Shown: positions 11,466 to 23,400 of the stretch, one piece after another
Layout: every line of letters begins with the position of its first letter
How positions within the stretch are numbered: position 1 is the first letter of the stretch
DNA from: Pleodorina starrii
Lineage: Eukaryota; Chlorophyta; Chlorophyceae; Chlamydomonadales; Volvocaceae
NCBI GenBank assembly: GCA_030267565.1
Contig: BRXU01000001.1
Location: forward strand, 6,640,001 to 6,704,000
Reading direction: 5' to 3'
Length of the DNA: 64,000 nt
Made by a program: the position numbers and the translations under genes
Notes under the pieces: model-generated
Database searches by the model: none
The model's input: the letters and a program-made list of their open reading frames with translations, nothing else
What the model was told of the DNA's origin: nothing

Positions 11466-14400
11466 GTGTGCGCATGGGGAAACGGATGACAGACGGGAAG
11501 CGGTGGCACCGCCACGTTTTGGGTTTTGGAAGGGGGACGTGTGTTCAAGGGTGTGATCGAAAAAGAAAGCATTTCCAAAGAAGTAGGCGCAACTCGAAGG
11601 CAGAGGTCGAGAGCGGGGATGGAGCAAAGGCGCTACCGTGCGGTGCCCTGCCCGCCCAGATAGGAATACTGTGTTGCTTAAGGGCTCCCGAGGGCTGGTC
11701 GTCTGCCCTGGCCGCGCGGACGCATGCTACAACGCTGCGCCAGGGAAATCTGGGCACCGAACCGGCACTGTCGCTGCCAGTGGGGCGCGTGCCGCCGCCC
11801 GGGCCCAGCAGCAGCCAGCTTAGCGGGAGAGGCTTCAGCAGGGGCAGCAGCTTGCCCCGCAGCCACCGGATAAGCTAGGATCCCGCTTTCGAGAGATGTC
11901 CCGTTGTGTGTCGCCTTGTGCCGCGCGTGTTTACTGCTTTCGCCAAGTGTACACCGGGTCATATGGACCGAAAGTGTGGAGCATGGGGGGCTGATGACAG
12001 TTTCTCATGCGTAGTGGGTCGTTCCTGCAGAGCGATGACATGAACACTGTGAGACTGTAGTGCAGCACTTTTGAGGGACACGCCATTGAGTCATGTTGAT
12101 CGTGATTTGCTTGCTGGCCTCTTCGGATTGTAGGAGGAGCGGGGGCGGCCGCCGCAGCGCCCGCGGCGGCAGCAGCACCAGCGGCGAGGGCAGCAGCACC
12201 AGCGGCGAGGGCAGCAGCACCAGCGGCGAGGGCAGCAGCACCAGCGGCGAGGGCAGCAGCACCAGCGGCGAGGGCAGCAGCACCAGCGGCGAGGGCAGCA
12301 GCACCAGCGGCGAGGGCAGCAGCACCAGCAGCGGTGGCGGCGCCAGCGCCAGCACCAGCGGTGGCGGCGCCAGCGCCAGCACCAGCGGCGGCGGCGCCAG
12401 CACCAGCACCAGCGGTGGCGGCACCAGCGGCGCCAGCACCAGCGGCGGGGGCGCCAGCACCAGCACCAGCGGTGGCGGCACCAGCGGCGCCAGCACCAGC
12501 ACCAGCGGCGGGGGCGCCAGCACCAGCACCAGCGGTGGCGGCGCCAGCACCAGCGGCGGCGGCGCCAGCGCCAGCACCAGCGGCTGCGGCGCCAGCGCCA
12601 GCACCAGCGGCTGCGGCACCAGCAGCAGCACCAGCGGCGGCGGCGCCAGCACCAGCGGCAAGGGCAGCAGCACCAGCGGCGGCGGCGCCAGCACCAGCAG
12701 CAGCGGTGGCGGCGCCAGCACCAGCAGCGGTGGCGGCGCCAGCGCCAGCACCAGCGGTGGCGGCACCAGCGGCGCCAGCACCAGCACCAGCGGCGGGGGC
12801 GCCAGCACCAGCACCAGCGGTGGCGGCACCAGCACCAGCGGCGGCGGCGCCAGCGCCAGCACCAGCGGCGGCGGCACCAGCAGCAGCACCAGCGGCGGCG
12901 GCGCCAGCAGTACCGCCGGCGGCGGCACGAGTATCTTCAGCAGGGGCGGGTTCAGCAGGGGCAGCCGCGGCAGGAGCGCCTTCGGCTGAGGCACCGGCGA
13001 CGGGGGCAGCTTCCGGAGGCACGGCGGCGGTAGCGGCAGCCGCGGCGGGCGCTGGCGCGGCGGTGCAACCAAGGGCACCGGCATTTCCGCGGCCCCTCTT
13101 GGATGGCGACCTCATAGCGCGCAAAAAGGTGAGCGCCACGTAGGCACCAGCGTGGCGTGAAACAAACACTTAAGGAACTCATCCGCAGGTTTCCAGGTGA
13201 TGCTGCATCGCTTTGGGGGCACTGACACCACTGGCCTTTGCACCTTTTGTTACAAGTTCATAAGTGGTTGACGTTTCATTTGAACAGTAACCGGATGCGC
13301 TGGCAACACAGTGGGCAGCTTGTTGATAAGTTAGCCGGGTTCCGACTGACGGACTGAGGCACATGGGTTTTCCTGACGACTTGACCTCAGTCGGACACGT
13401 CCGTGGCATAGTGAAGATGTCCGTGGGGGCTTCCTGCCAGTTGCGCGGTCGGTTCACCGGCTTGGTTGGGGCAGCTTGCACATGTCGACTCATCGCTTGC
13501 GGTGGGCAGGCACCAGGAGCCCCTGCGGTGGATCATGGTGTGTTCTTGTCCTGGTCCAGTAGTCTCCAGACCCTCGGACGGGTAGGCGAGGTCTTGCTCG
13601 TGGCTCCGGTGATCCCACCACCACTGCCGCAACCGCCACCATTGCCACAACTTCCACCGCTGTCGCCATCACCGCTGCTTTAAGCAACCCACTTTGCCTG
13701 CCAACCACTCGGCCCTCCCGTCTCGCCCTGTCATCCAATTCCCTTGCTCGGCTCACAGCGCACGCAGGGGCCGTACCCCGTTGCACCGCTGCTGCCGCTG
13801 CCTCGATACCGCCGACCCAACGGCTCGCTCTTCCTCGCCGATGAAGACAAGGTGCCCGATCGCGCGCCGCCGCTGCAGCCTCTGGCTTCGTTCCAGTGGC
13901 CGATGTTCCTCGGCCAGGTGGCGGCGCCGCTTCAATTTGACACATGCCAGCCGCTCAATTGCTATAACCTGGTACTCCTGCCGCCCGAAGCACAGCCGGA
14001 GGTGCTAGCGTTGGCGCTGGAGTGGCTGGAGCAGGTGCGCGTTTTGTTGGCAGCTGGCAGCTCGGGTGTTGGGCGGAGTGGGGCATGATCGCATGAGGCC
14101 CGTCCAGGCCACACTCTGGACAGGGCCTGTCCCACACCCTGACGCCTCAACAGGATCGCCGCACCCTGGCCGTGCGCTTGTCACCTGAAGCCGCAGCGCC
14201 GCTTATGTGGTCTATGGTTGCTCGGCGAGGGGTAGTCCTGTGCCTGAGGCAGGCGGCAGGAGCTGCATGTGTACATGCATGATTCGCATGGTAACGGCGT
14301 GTCACCGCTGCGTCTCGGGCTTTCGAACCCGCGCCTGCTTCAATCGTCCGCAGGGCAAGCTCAAGTTCAACGCATCGGCGGTGACCAGCAAGGCCGTCAG

Positions 14401-17400
14401 AGGCGCCGCGTTCGAGCGGGGCCGCGACTTGTATTGGTTTGTGGAGAAGGTGCAGGTCGCCGCGGCGCCGCAGGCGGCGCAGGGCGCGCGCCTGATGCAG
14501 CCGCCGCAGGGCCTGCGCCTGGCGCTGTTCGTTGACAACGTGGTCTTCCTGCGGGCCGCGGCGAAACAGTTCCCGGTGCGCTCATTGGGTTGGCGTCGGG
14601 TCGGGCCGCGGTCCAGGGCACCCACCTGCAGCCGGGCTTTAACACGTTGACGCTGCGTTGCGCTGTGCCCTGCGATCGCGGGAGAGTGCTGCGCTGCCTT
14701 ACGGCGCGTTAAGGTGGAGCGTAGAGTTACGCTGTACGGGTGTCGTATCGGCGAGGAAAGGGCTCAGTGCTTGCTGCAGGGATTGGGTGGAGGTCGTCGC
14801 CCTTCCGTGCAGTCCCGCGTTAATGAGTGCCTCCCTCGTCCCACGCCTGCCTTGCCCCTCCCTCGCCATCACAGGGCGCATCGGCCCTGCGTACCGCCAG
14901 CCACGGCGACCTAAGCTATGGCGTGCGGCTAGCCGCCACCGAGGTGGGCGGCAACCTGGACCGAATCCTCCGTGTGACACCGAACTGGGCGGCCGACCTC
15001 AACGACGGGGTGAGCTTCGCAAGGCTCCTCCTCCCACGATGCTCGCTAGCTTGCTCTCAGCACTCCCTGTTGGCCGATTTGGCAGTTCAGCTCAGTCCAA
15101 AACGGTCGTAACGCCGAACTTAATCCGGCAGCTCCCGTCGCTCGACATGGATCTGCACCCGCCGGAAGGCAGTAGGGATGGCTCAAGTCTCCTGCTTCGG
15201 GAGCCACGCCAACCCCAAGCAGCTCCGCTGTGAGGGCGTCAGTGCCGAGGCGCAACTGGCGCAGCGAAGAGTTTGTCAACGATTGTTACGGCATCTTTTG
15301 CCCAGAGATACGCCTGACTGACCCAACCGAGACGGCATTTTCGCCCATGGTGCCCGGGGCCCCCAACATACGGTATCCTCACGCCCATGTGTTGGTCACA
15401 TCACTTCATCACGCGCATGGCACCGGTTATACCCGCAGTTGGGTTCGTTCATTGGCATGCCAACAGCTATTTACCGGCCCTAATCTGACGACCGCCGCAC
15501 ATTGAACCCCCGCAGGGGCCTGACACCGGCGTCCTCACGAATGTGCGGCTCTTCGGGCCGGTTCTGGACACCCGCAAGGGCGTGGCACTACGACTGGGCG
15601 TCCAAGATTCCGATATGGGTCAGGTGAAGAAGGCGTCTCCAGCACACGGCGGTCGCGGGAAGCTGGTGGCTGTCGCCGATGCGGAGAGCTCCGGCTCAGC
15701 TTCGGACGAGGACGGAGCGGCTGGCGGAGGCGGCGGCGGAGCCCCCAGCGATAGCGACCGGGAGAGCGACGCCAACGACGGTGCCGGCGGGGGCAAGCAG
15801 CTTGCAGGACGCAAGCGTGGTCGCAATGCAGGCGGGCGCAGCCCCGCCGGCGGGGAAGGGAAGGGCACTCCGAGCAGGGGAAAGGGCAGGGCAGGGTCGA
15901 AGGGCGCGGAGGCGAAGCGGCGGGGCAAGACCCACAGCGGCGGCAGGGGCGTGGCAAAGGACCAGCAGGAGGAGGACGGTGACGAGGAGTCGATGGGGAG
16001 CCCCAGGCCGCGCAAGCGCGCCCGGGGGCCGGCCGGAAAGGCGGTGGGCAGAGCAGCCGGAGCGACTTCTCCAGGTGCGGTCCACTGCGCTGTGTCCCGC
16101 GATATCGATGCTCTGATTTGGGTCCGGTGGTGCCCACCGAGTGCAGCAGCCTTTCACCCATGCGCCTGCGGTAGCGCGTTGGGCCTTTAGTACCACTGTT
16201 TAGCTCACGGCTTGAGCCATTCCAAACGTTACGGGCCGCGTCCGCCACGGAAGTTATCCGGTTTGCTCTTGCCGTCACAATGCTCTGAATTTTCGCGTCT
16301 TGATTTGACATGACCTGATCGTACCGCCTGCTGATCCGGCGGCTGCGTTGACCTGCGTTGTGTCGTGTATGTGCAGGTGGCCGGGCTCGCGGCCCCACCG
16401 CAGCGGGAGGCGCCGGGGCGAGCGGCGCCGGCGGCTCGTCGGCTGCTGCGGCGCACTCTGGCCGCCCCCAGGCGGCGCCTTCTGACGGTCGCTTCTACGT
16501 CTCTCTGGAATTTTTCATCACGGAGAAGACCCTGCAGGTGAGCGGGACGCGCACCTTGGCTGTGAGAGCAGCATATGGCGCTGAGAGGCAGCATGTGGTT
16601 GTGAGAGGCAGCATATGGCGCATATCCACGCGGTCACAGCTCCCGGGTGTCGGCAAGGTAGCAGGTGCGTTGTTAAGTATTGCAGGGTCCCGAGCCGCTT
16701 CAGTCGCCGCCGTCCCATCGCTGCAGTGTCATCTTGGCTTCACAGCAGGCTTGCAGCAATTTACCGCGGCCTCTCCCTGATCTCCTCCCGCCACCATCCT
16801 ACTTCCCCGCAGGCCACCTGCCCGGCTGCCAACTGGGACGCCGCCGAGCAGCAAGGCAGCCGGGGGTAAGTTCGCCGGCGCGTATCGGATCCGCAGACCC
16901 CCCCACCCCTGTTGTGTCTGTCTCTACGTGCCGCCTCTCGCGCCAGTTCAACACGTGCATCTAATGCGCTCCACCGTCGCCTGAGGCCGACGGTGGAGCC
17001 TAATTAGGCGCTCCACTACCTTGGTATATCGTCAATCCCGCATACATTTGCCGCGGTGCGCCCACGACGATGCTGACACTTCCTTGTCTGAACCGCCCTA
17101 ATGTAATCCCCACCAGCGGGAGGGCCTCCCGCAGGGGCGATCAGTTCAACCGCGCCGGCGCCGAGCACCTTATCAACGTCGTACACGTACTGCTGGAGTA
17201 CGGCAGCGGGCTGTACGTCGGGCCCGACTGCGACGGGGCCATCAACACGATGGATGTGGCGGCGCCGGGGGTGCAGGGCCGGGGAGCATGCGGCGCAGGT
17301 GAGGGTTTTGGGGTTTTGCACACGACGAGGAAGCCGTCGGCGCACATGTGACCGTCTAGAGCCTTTCGCAACTAGATTTTAAGGCCGGCGGCGAGTGCTG

Positions 17401-20400
17401 GCCGCTGCTCTTAACGCTTTTTCCTGCCCGTGACCTCAAATGGCGCACCGTCTGCATGCCCGTCCTGGTGCTCTTGCAGGCCCCTCAGCGAGCGGCGCCA
17501 CGGCGGCGGGCGCCGCGAGGGGCCACCGCAGCCGCGCCGGCAGCGTTCACGTCAGCGCCGACGGCGCAGCCGGGGCATCGGGCTCCGCAGCAGGCGCCGA
17601 TGCCCCCGGCAGCGAGGATGCCGAGGAGGACGGCGAAGGGGTGCGTGCGGCCATCTGGTCTTGGCTATGCAGTATGCTGGTACAAGGTCAAAGGGTTAGG
17701 ACGCAGGCTGGCATTATCAGCAAGTACTGATACGTCTAGAACGTGCAGACCACAAAATGCGCCGTTTGTCCGGCGAAGTCGTTTCGACTGAGGTTGCCAG
17801 TCAGCCGGGTTCAACTCAACAGCGCAAGGGCCGCTGCTTGAGGCCCGCTTCACGCCCGGCATTTGTCAGCGTCAGGACGCCTGCCTCTCAGCCGCTGCGC
17901 TGACAACGTTCCTTAACCCTCGTCTCAACGCCCCAAAACGTATTAGCCTTTCCTCATTCTTATTCCTCAACCTTTCTCATTATTACCCTCAAACGGGCGC
18001 CTTTGTGCTGCCACGGTTGCCAACACCACCCCAGGTCCGCGACCTGGACTCGCTCTTGGACAGCATCCGACCGCCTAGCGACCTTCCGCAGGCGCCGGTC
18101 CCTTTGGCGGTGGTGGCGCACCCCAAGCCTTTCCAGTTGCAGGTGGGGCGACTCGCGGCTGGCCCTGGGCGCAGGAAACGGCCTAGCGCGTGGCGGGTAG
18201 TGCAGGATTCCTTGGTGGTTGGGCCCCCAAGACCCAGATTCCGTCGGCGCCAAACCGAGTCACGCCTGCCGGCTGGTCTTGCCGTGCCATGTCTGTTCGT
18301 CGTGGAACCGAGCCGCCAACTTGCAATTGACGGTGCCGTGCTCTCCACCGGCGTTGTCCCGCGGCCAGGGGCTGGAGTGGATGATGCGGCGCGAGCGGCG
18401 CGGCGACGCCATCGGACGGTCGCTGCTGCTGCTTCACCCAGCCTGGGTGCAGGTGCGTCGCGTCCCTGGCAGCAGTGCGCCGCACAGTGTCGTGCGTGTC
18501 TGTGCGACGGCTGGGAGTACTGAACAGGTTCCGGAGCGGCCACTGGCATGTGTGGTCCTGGCTGGCAGGCCAGCGCAGCAGCGCCGGGGTGTCGGGAAGC
18601 TGGATCGAGCGCGGCCGCAGTACCCCTGACATCGCCTCCTCGTCCTTGAGCTTTTCGCCAGTTTCCTTCGCCATGCTGACCGCCGCGTGTGACCGGCCGC
18701 TTGGGTCCTCGCCGACCCGTGGGTCGCAGGTGGTCCTTGGAAGCTCCGGCCTCGTCCTGCAAGTGCATCGCGTCGCGCCGCACTACGTGACCGCGGACTT
18801 CATCCCGGCGCCTGTGGGCGGCACCTGCGGAGGCTTCCTGTGCGACGAGGTGGGTTGGTTGCGACTGGGGAGTTTCGGAGCCGGGGTCTGGTGTTAGCGT
18901 GGGGCATATCATGGAGCCCCTCTTCTTAATAGGAAAAGCGATGGATGGCAAGGGGGGATGCGTATTGTAGAGGTGGGATGGGGTTGGGAAAGGAGGTGTG
19001 CGTCTTACTTCTCGAGGGCTGCGGTCTTTTGGGCTTGGCCGATCAAGCTGAGCAGATCAGCGCGGTTGGTTCCTTGCTGGCCGTGTGCCGCGCAGATGGA
19101 GCATTATAGACCACGCCTCCACAGCCGTGTTGCTTGTCCTTCTCTGCAACTGGTTCCCAGGCTGTCAACTTACATGTCCTCGTGCTCCCGGCCGCTTGTT
19201 TACGCAGATGGGCCTGGGCAAATCGCTGCAAACCCTGATGCTGATCGTTTCTAACCCGTCGCCGGCCGACTGGGCGGCAAAACCGGTGCCCCTGCCGCCC
19301 CGCGTGCTCGGGGCCGCCGCCGCGGGCGGCAGTGCAGCTGGAGGGCCGGCACCGCCGATGACGGCCCTACAGGACACTGGCAACAACGAGCCGATCCCCA
19401 TTCCCACGACGCTGCTGGTCACGCCGGCGAACCTGCAGGTATGTGCCAGCTACAGCATCGCAAAGGCTACGTCTTGAAATTTCACAATTTCGCTTACTCC
19501 GGTACTCATCGTTTCGCGTCGTTTGGGCTCCGCCTGGCTGTTGCCGTCGCCAACTTGTCATAGTCAGCTCACTTGCTCGTGGGAAGGGGAGTGTTCTGCG
19601 ATTCCTCGTCATCTGGCGGTCACAGGTGGTCGCCCGTCGCGCTTGTGTGGGCGCTGTCCTTGCCCTTGAGAAGAACTGTACCGATCCACTTGTCTGTCCC
19701 CCGCGCATGCCCGCGCCCTCTGTCCCCCGCTCACCCCCGTAGCGCCAGTGGGTCGAGGAGATCGGGCGGCATCTGCACCCTGGCTCCCTGAAGTGGTGAG
19801 TTTGCACGGGTTTGGGGCCTTAAAGGTGCTGGGACGGAGGGACTGCTGGGGGTCTTGTCCTGTAGAGCGCTCACATTCGTGGCAACGTGCATGCATGTCT
19901 TGACTCTAATGGAGCGCCCTGCTTACCATATAGTACCATCCGCGCGGATGAAGGGTTCCCCCAATTTGAGGGCATCGAGAGCTGCTGGAGGTGCAGCCAC
20001 TTTCGCGATCACGGCAAACCGTTGGGAAGCCGTTGGGTAGGCACGAGGAGGGGCATCTCCGGTCGTTGGTGACCAGGACGCAGCTGAAGCAAGCATCTTG
20101 CCCGCCGCTTTCGGCGCGCCTGGCCGTGCGCCGTTTCCCATTCACGCCCCATTGAGCTCTTGAGCAGCAACCTAAATAACCAGACCCGAGCCGGGCTTCT
20201 GACCGCGCAGGGCGATCTACCGGGGCCGCGACGAGAGCCAGTCGCTCGCCGCGGCGGACGATGCATCCGGGGCCAACGGCGCGGGCGCCGTCGAGGACGT
20301 GGCCGCCAGCCGGCGCGCCGCACGCATCACGCGGCAGCTGGCCAACACCATGAACGACGCCGGTCCGTCCAAGCCGGGGAAGCTCGTGCCGCCCGCCATT

Positions 20401-23400
20401 GCGTACGACGGCGGTGGCAACATGGTGAGACGGTGTGCGCGCGTGTGCGCGCGCGCACGACAGAGAGAACGTTGGGGAGGGGCAGTGGCGGGAAGGAACT
20501 CATTTGGGGGCTTGGCTCGTTGTCAAGACACAGTCATCAATATCTCCGATTCTCCCTGGCCCCTGCCCGCCTGCACATGCGCCCCCGTCCTCTTACGCCC
20601 GTCGGATTCGCAGAGCCTGCTCCTGCTACCCCTCGCATCTCATTCCTTCCCTCCCCTCCACCCCGCCCCTGCACCCATCCCTTGTCCAGGTGCCCGTCCA
20701 CGCGTGCGATGTCGTACTGGTGTCGTACGAGGTCCTCCGCAAGGAACTTACCGCCGTGGGCTCCAAGTCCCACCAGCCACTGCCGCGGCTGGGCTTCTGG
20801 CGCATCGTGCTGGATGAGGCGCAGCTGGTGGCGAACAGCAACAGCGTCGCGGCGGAGGTGGGGGGTTGAAGGCGTTTTTTTGACGGCGCGAGGCAACAGG
20901 ACACGGCGCTGCCTTCCCTCACGCTTCAGCCGCACGGGACCCTGCAACACGTCGCCCGTTTGAAGAACCGTGCTGCTGCCCGCACCTTCGTCCCGACATG
21001 ACACTACCGTACCCTCATCCGGTGCTGCCCTATTGCTGCGTCCTGGGTTCGTTCGCCTCTCTCCCTCCGCTGCGGTATCTTGTTTTTTTACCCGGAACTG
21101 CCCTCACCCGGAACTGCCCTCGCCGCTTGGCCCTTCAGGTGGTCAGCTCGCTGTACCGCCGGCACGCCTGGGTAGTTACTGGTGAGTGCGCCGCCGCGTG
21201 AGCAGCAGCTTGGCCGGTGCCGGTGCCGGTGCTTCCCTCCGGTACCGACGATGCGAGACCACCGACGGGCGAGCCCACCGCAGTAGGCGGTGGTGCGTCA
21301 AGAGCCCTGCATGCCCAGCCTTGCGCGCGCCGCCCAAGCGCACGGCGTGGCGGGATCCGGGTCCACGTGTAGGGACCACGCGTGCTCACTCCCCTCGCCG
21401 TTTCGCTGCTAACCTCCCAAGTCCCAACCATCATCCTGGTTGCCTCGGCCTTCTCTCCCCTCCTCGCTTCTCTTCTCTGCGCAGGCACCCCCATCAGCAG
21501 CAGCCTGAACGAGGTGCAGGGCATGTGCGAGTTCTTGTCGCACGAGCCGTTCTACCACGGACACGTTTGGCGCAGCGTCATCCAGCAGCCCTACACGCTG
21601 CGCGGCTCCATGGGCGTGGCGGCCTTACGGTGCGGCTGCCGCTTTGGCGTTCGCCGCATGCTGCCCTGCCGTGCCCTGCCCTGCCGTGCCCTGCCCTTCC
21701 GTGCCCTGCCCTGCCTTGCCTTGCCTGTCAAGTCCACGGCCGCGCATCAGCCACCGTCCTGCCACTGGCATCGTGCCAAGCCCCGCACAGCTACGGTCGG
21801 GCCACTCGGTCCCGGCCGCTCGGTCCCGACATGCGTGCGCCCCGACCCTGATTACTCTCCTACCGGCACATCAACCCCCATCCGCTACGTGAATGCGGTA
21901 AACCTCCCCTCCTGCAGGGCGCTGCTCCGCGGCGTGATGCTGCGCCGCAGCAAGGCGGCCGTGGAGAGCCAGCTGGCCCTGCCACCGTGCGTCCGGGAGG
22001 AGCTGCCAGTGGAACTCAGCGGCGTGGAGAGGGCCTTCTACGATGTGCTCAAGGTGCGGGCGGGGCGGGTGGTGCGGTGCGGGTGACGGTGGGGGCGGGG
22101 GCAGGTCGGGTGAGGGTGCGGGTGGTGTGGTGTGGTGCGGATGGTGGGGTGGCCGAGGGGGTTTGGGGCCGGCGCGGCGTTCGCAAGCACGTGGGAGGCG
22201 CGCCCTGTCTGCTGGCATCTGGGTTGGCACGGCCCGGGCGAGGACAGCAAGGGGCTAGTGCCGAGGTGTGAATGCACTGGGCGTTTGGGACGTGCTTTAG
22301 GGATTGGTGGGGAGGCGAGGGAGTGGAACGGTCCTGGGGAAGCCGTTGCGGAGCCGGGTTTCGCCGGTCCCTGAGCGAGGAGGGAGGGCAACGCAACACT
22401 GCTGGCAAGGCAGGAGCCAGACGGGGCGAGGGCGACGGCAGCCGGGGCAAGGATCCCAGGCTGCCATCCGGGCATCTGCCCTCTCTGAGGCTTACCCAGA
22501 CAGAGTCGCGCAGGGCACTGGCCCGCCAGCGTGTTGGAGAGATCCTCCTTGTGCCGCGTACCATGTCCATCTTACCAGGCTCCTCCTGTCCATTTCACTT
22601 GACGGCCCATCCCTCCCGCCCGCCCGTTGCGCATCGCGACAGGGCCGCTTCAATGCAGCGCTGGGGGGCCTTCGCTCGTCCGGCGGCGGCAACGGGGACG
22701 CGGGCGCGGGTCCTGGGCCCAGCACCAGCGGCGCGCGCGGCGGCGAGGGGGAGCAGGCGCGCAACCGCGCTCGCGGTCGGGGCACCAACAACCACCTCGC
22801 TATGGACGACAGCCGTAACCCAAACGCGTGAGTGCAGGCTACGGCAGTGCCAAGGTCATGTTTTCCGACATGTTCAGCGTTACCACCGCAGGACCGGGCC
22901 GCGTAGCCGTGCCTCACGCTGCGATTAAACTGACGGTAGATAAGTCATGTTCATTCTGCGCCATCCAAGCCGTTGCATGTCTGCGCAGCCCGTGCCTTCT
23001 CAAAAAGCATCTGTGATCTCCGGAGACGCGTGTTGGCACTGGCACCCGACAGGTCCATGCGAATTGTTTCGCCGTTGGATATCGGTCAATAGCTGTCAGG
23101 CTGCTATCGATATTGTGCATGCGCCTCGCCCCACGCCTCGGCCTGCTTGGCCCTCCTCCTGCAGGGCCCATCAGCGGGCGACAACGGCGCTGGTGGAGCT
23201 GCGGCAGGGCTGCTGCCACCCGCAGATCGTGCGGCGGGAGGCGCAGGCCGCCGCGGGCGGCGGCCGCGGGGGCGGCGTCGCGGCGGCCAAGGGGACGGGC
23301 CGGCTGAGCATGCGGCAGATCATGGCCAAGATGGTTTCGGAAGCGTATGCAGCTTACGACCAGGTACGAAGACCTTCACATCTGGGTGTTGCAGGGTAAA

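Noticed and set aside
11931..13169. 412-codon Ala/Gly-rich and 359-codon Pro/Leu-rich minus-strand frames
   Set aside because: They are antisense of the Ala/Pro repeat exon, whose plus-strand phase fits both neighbouring exons.
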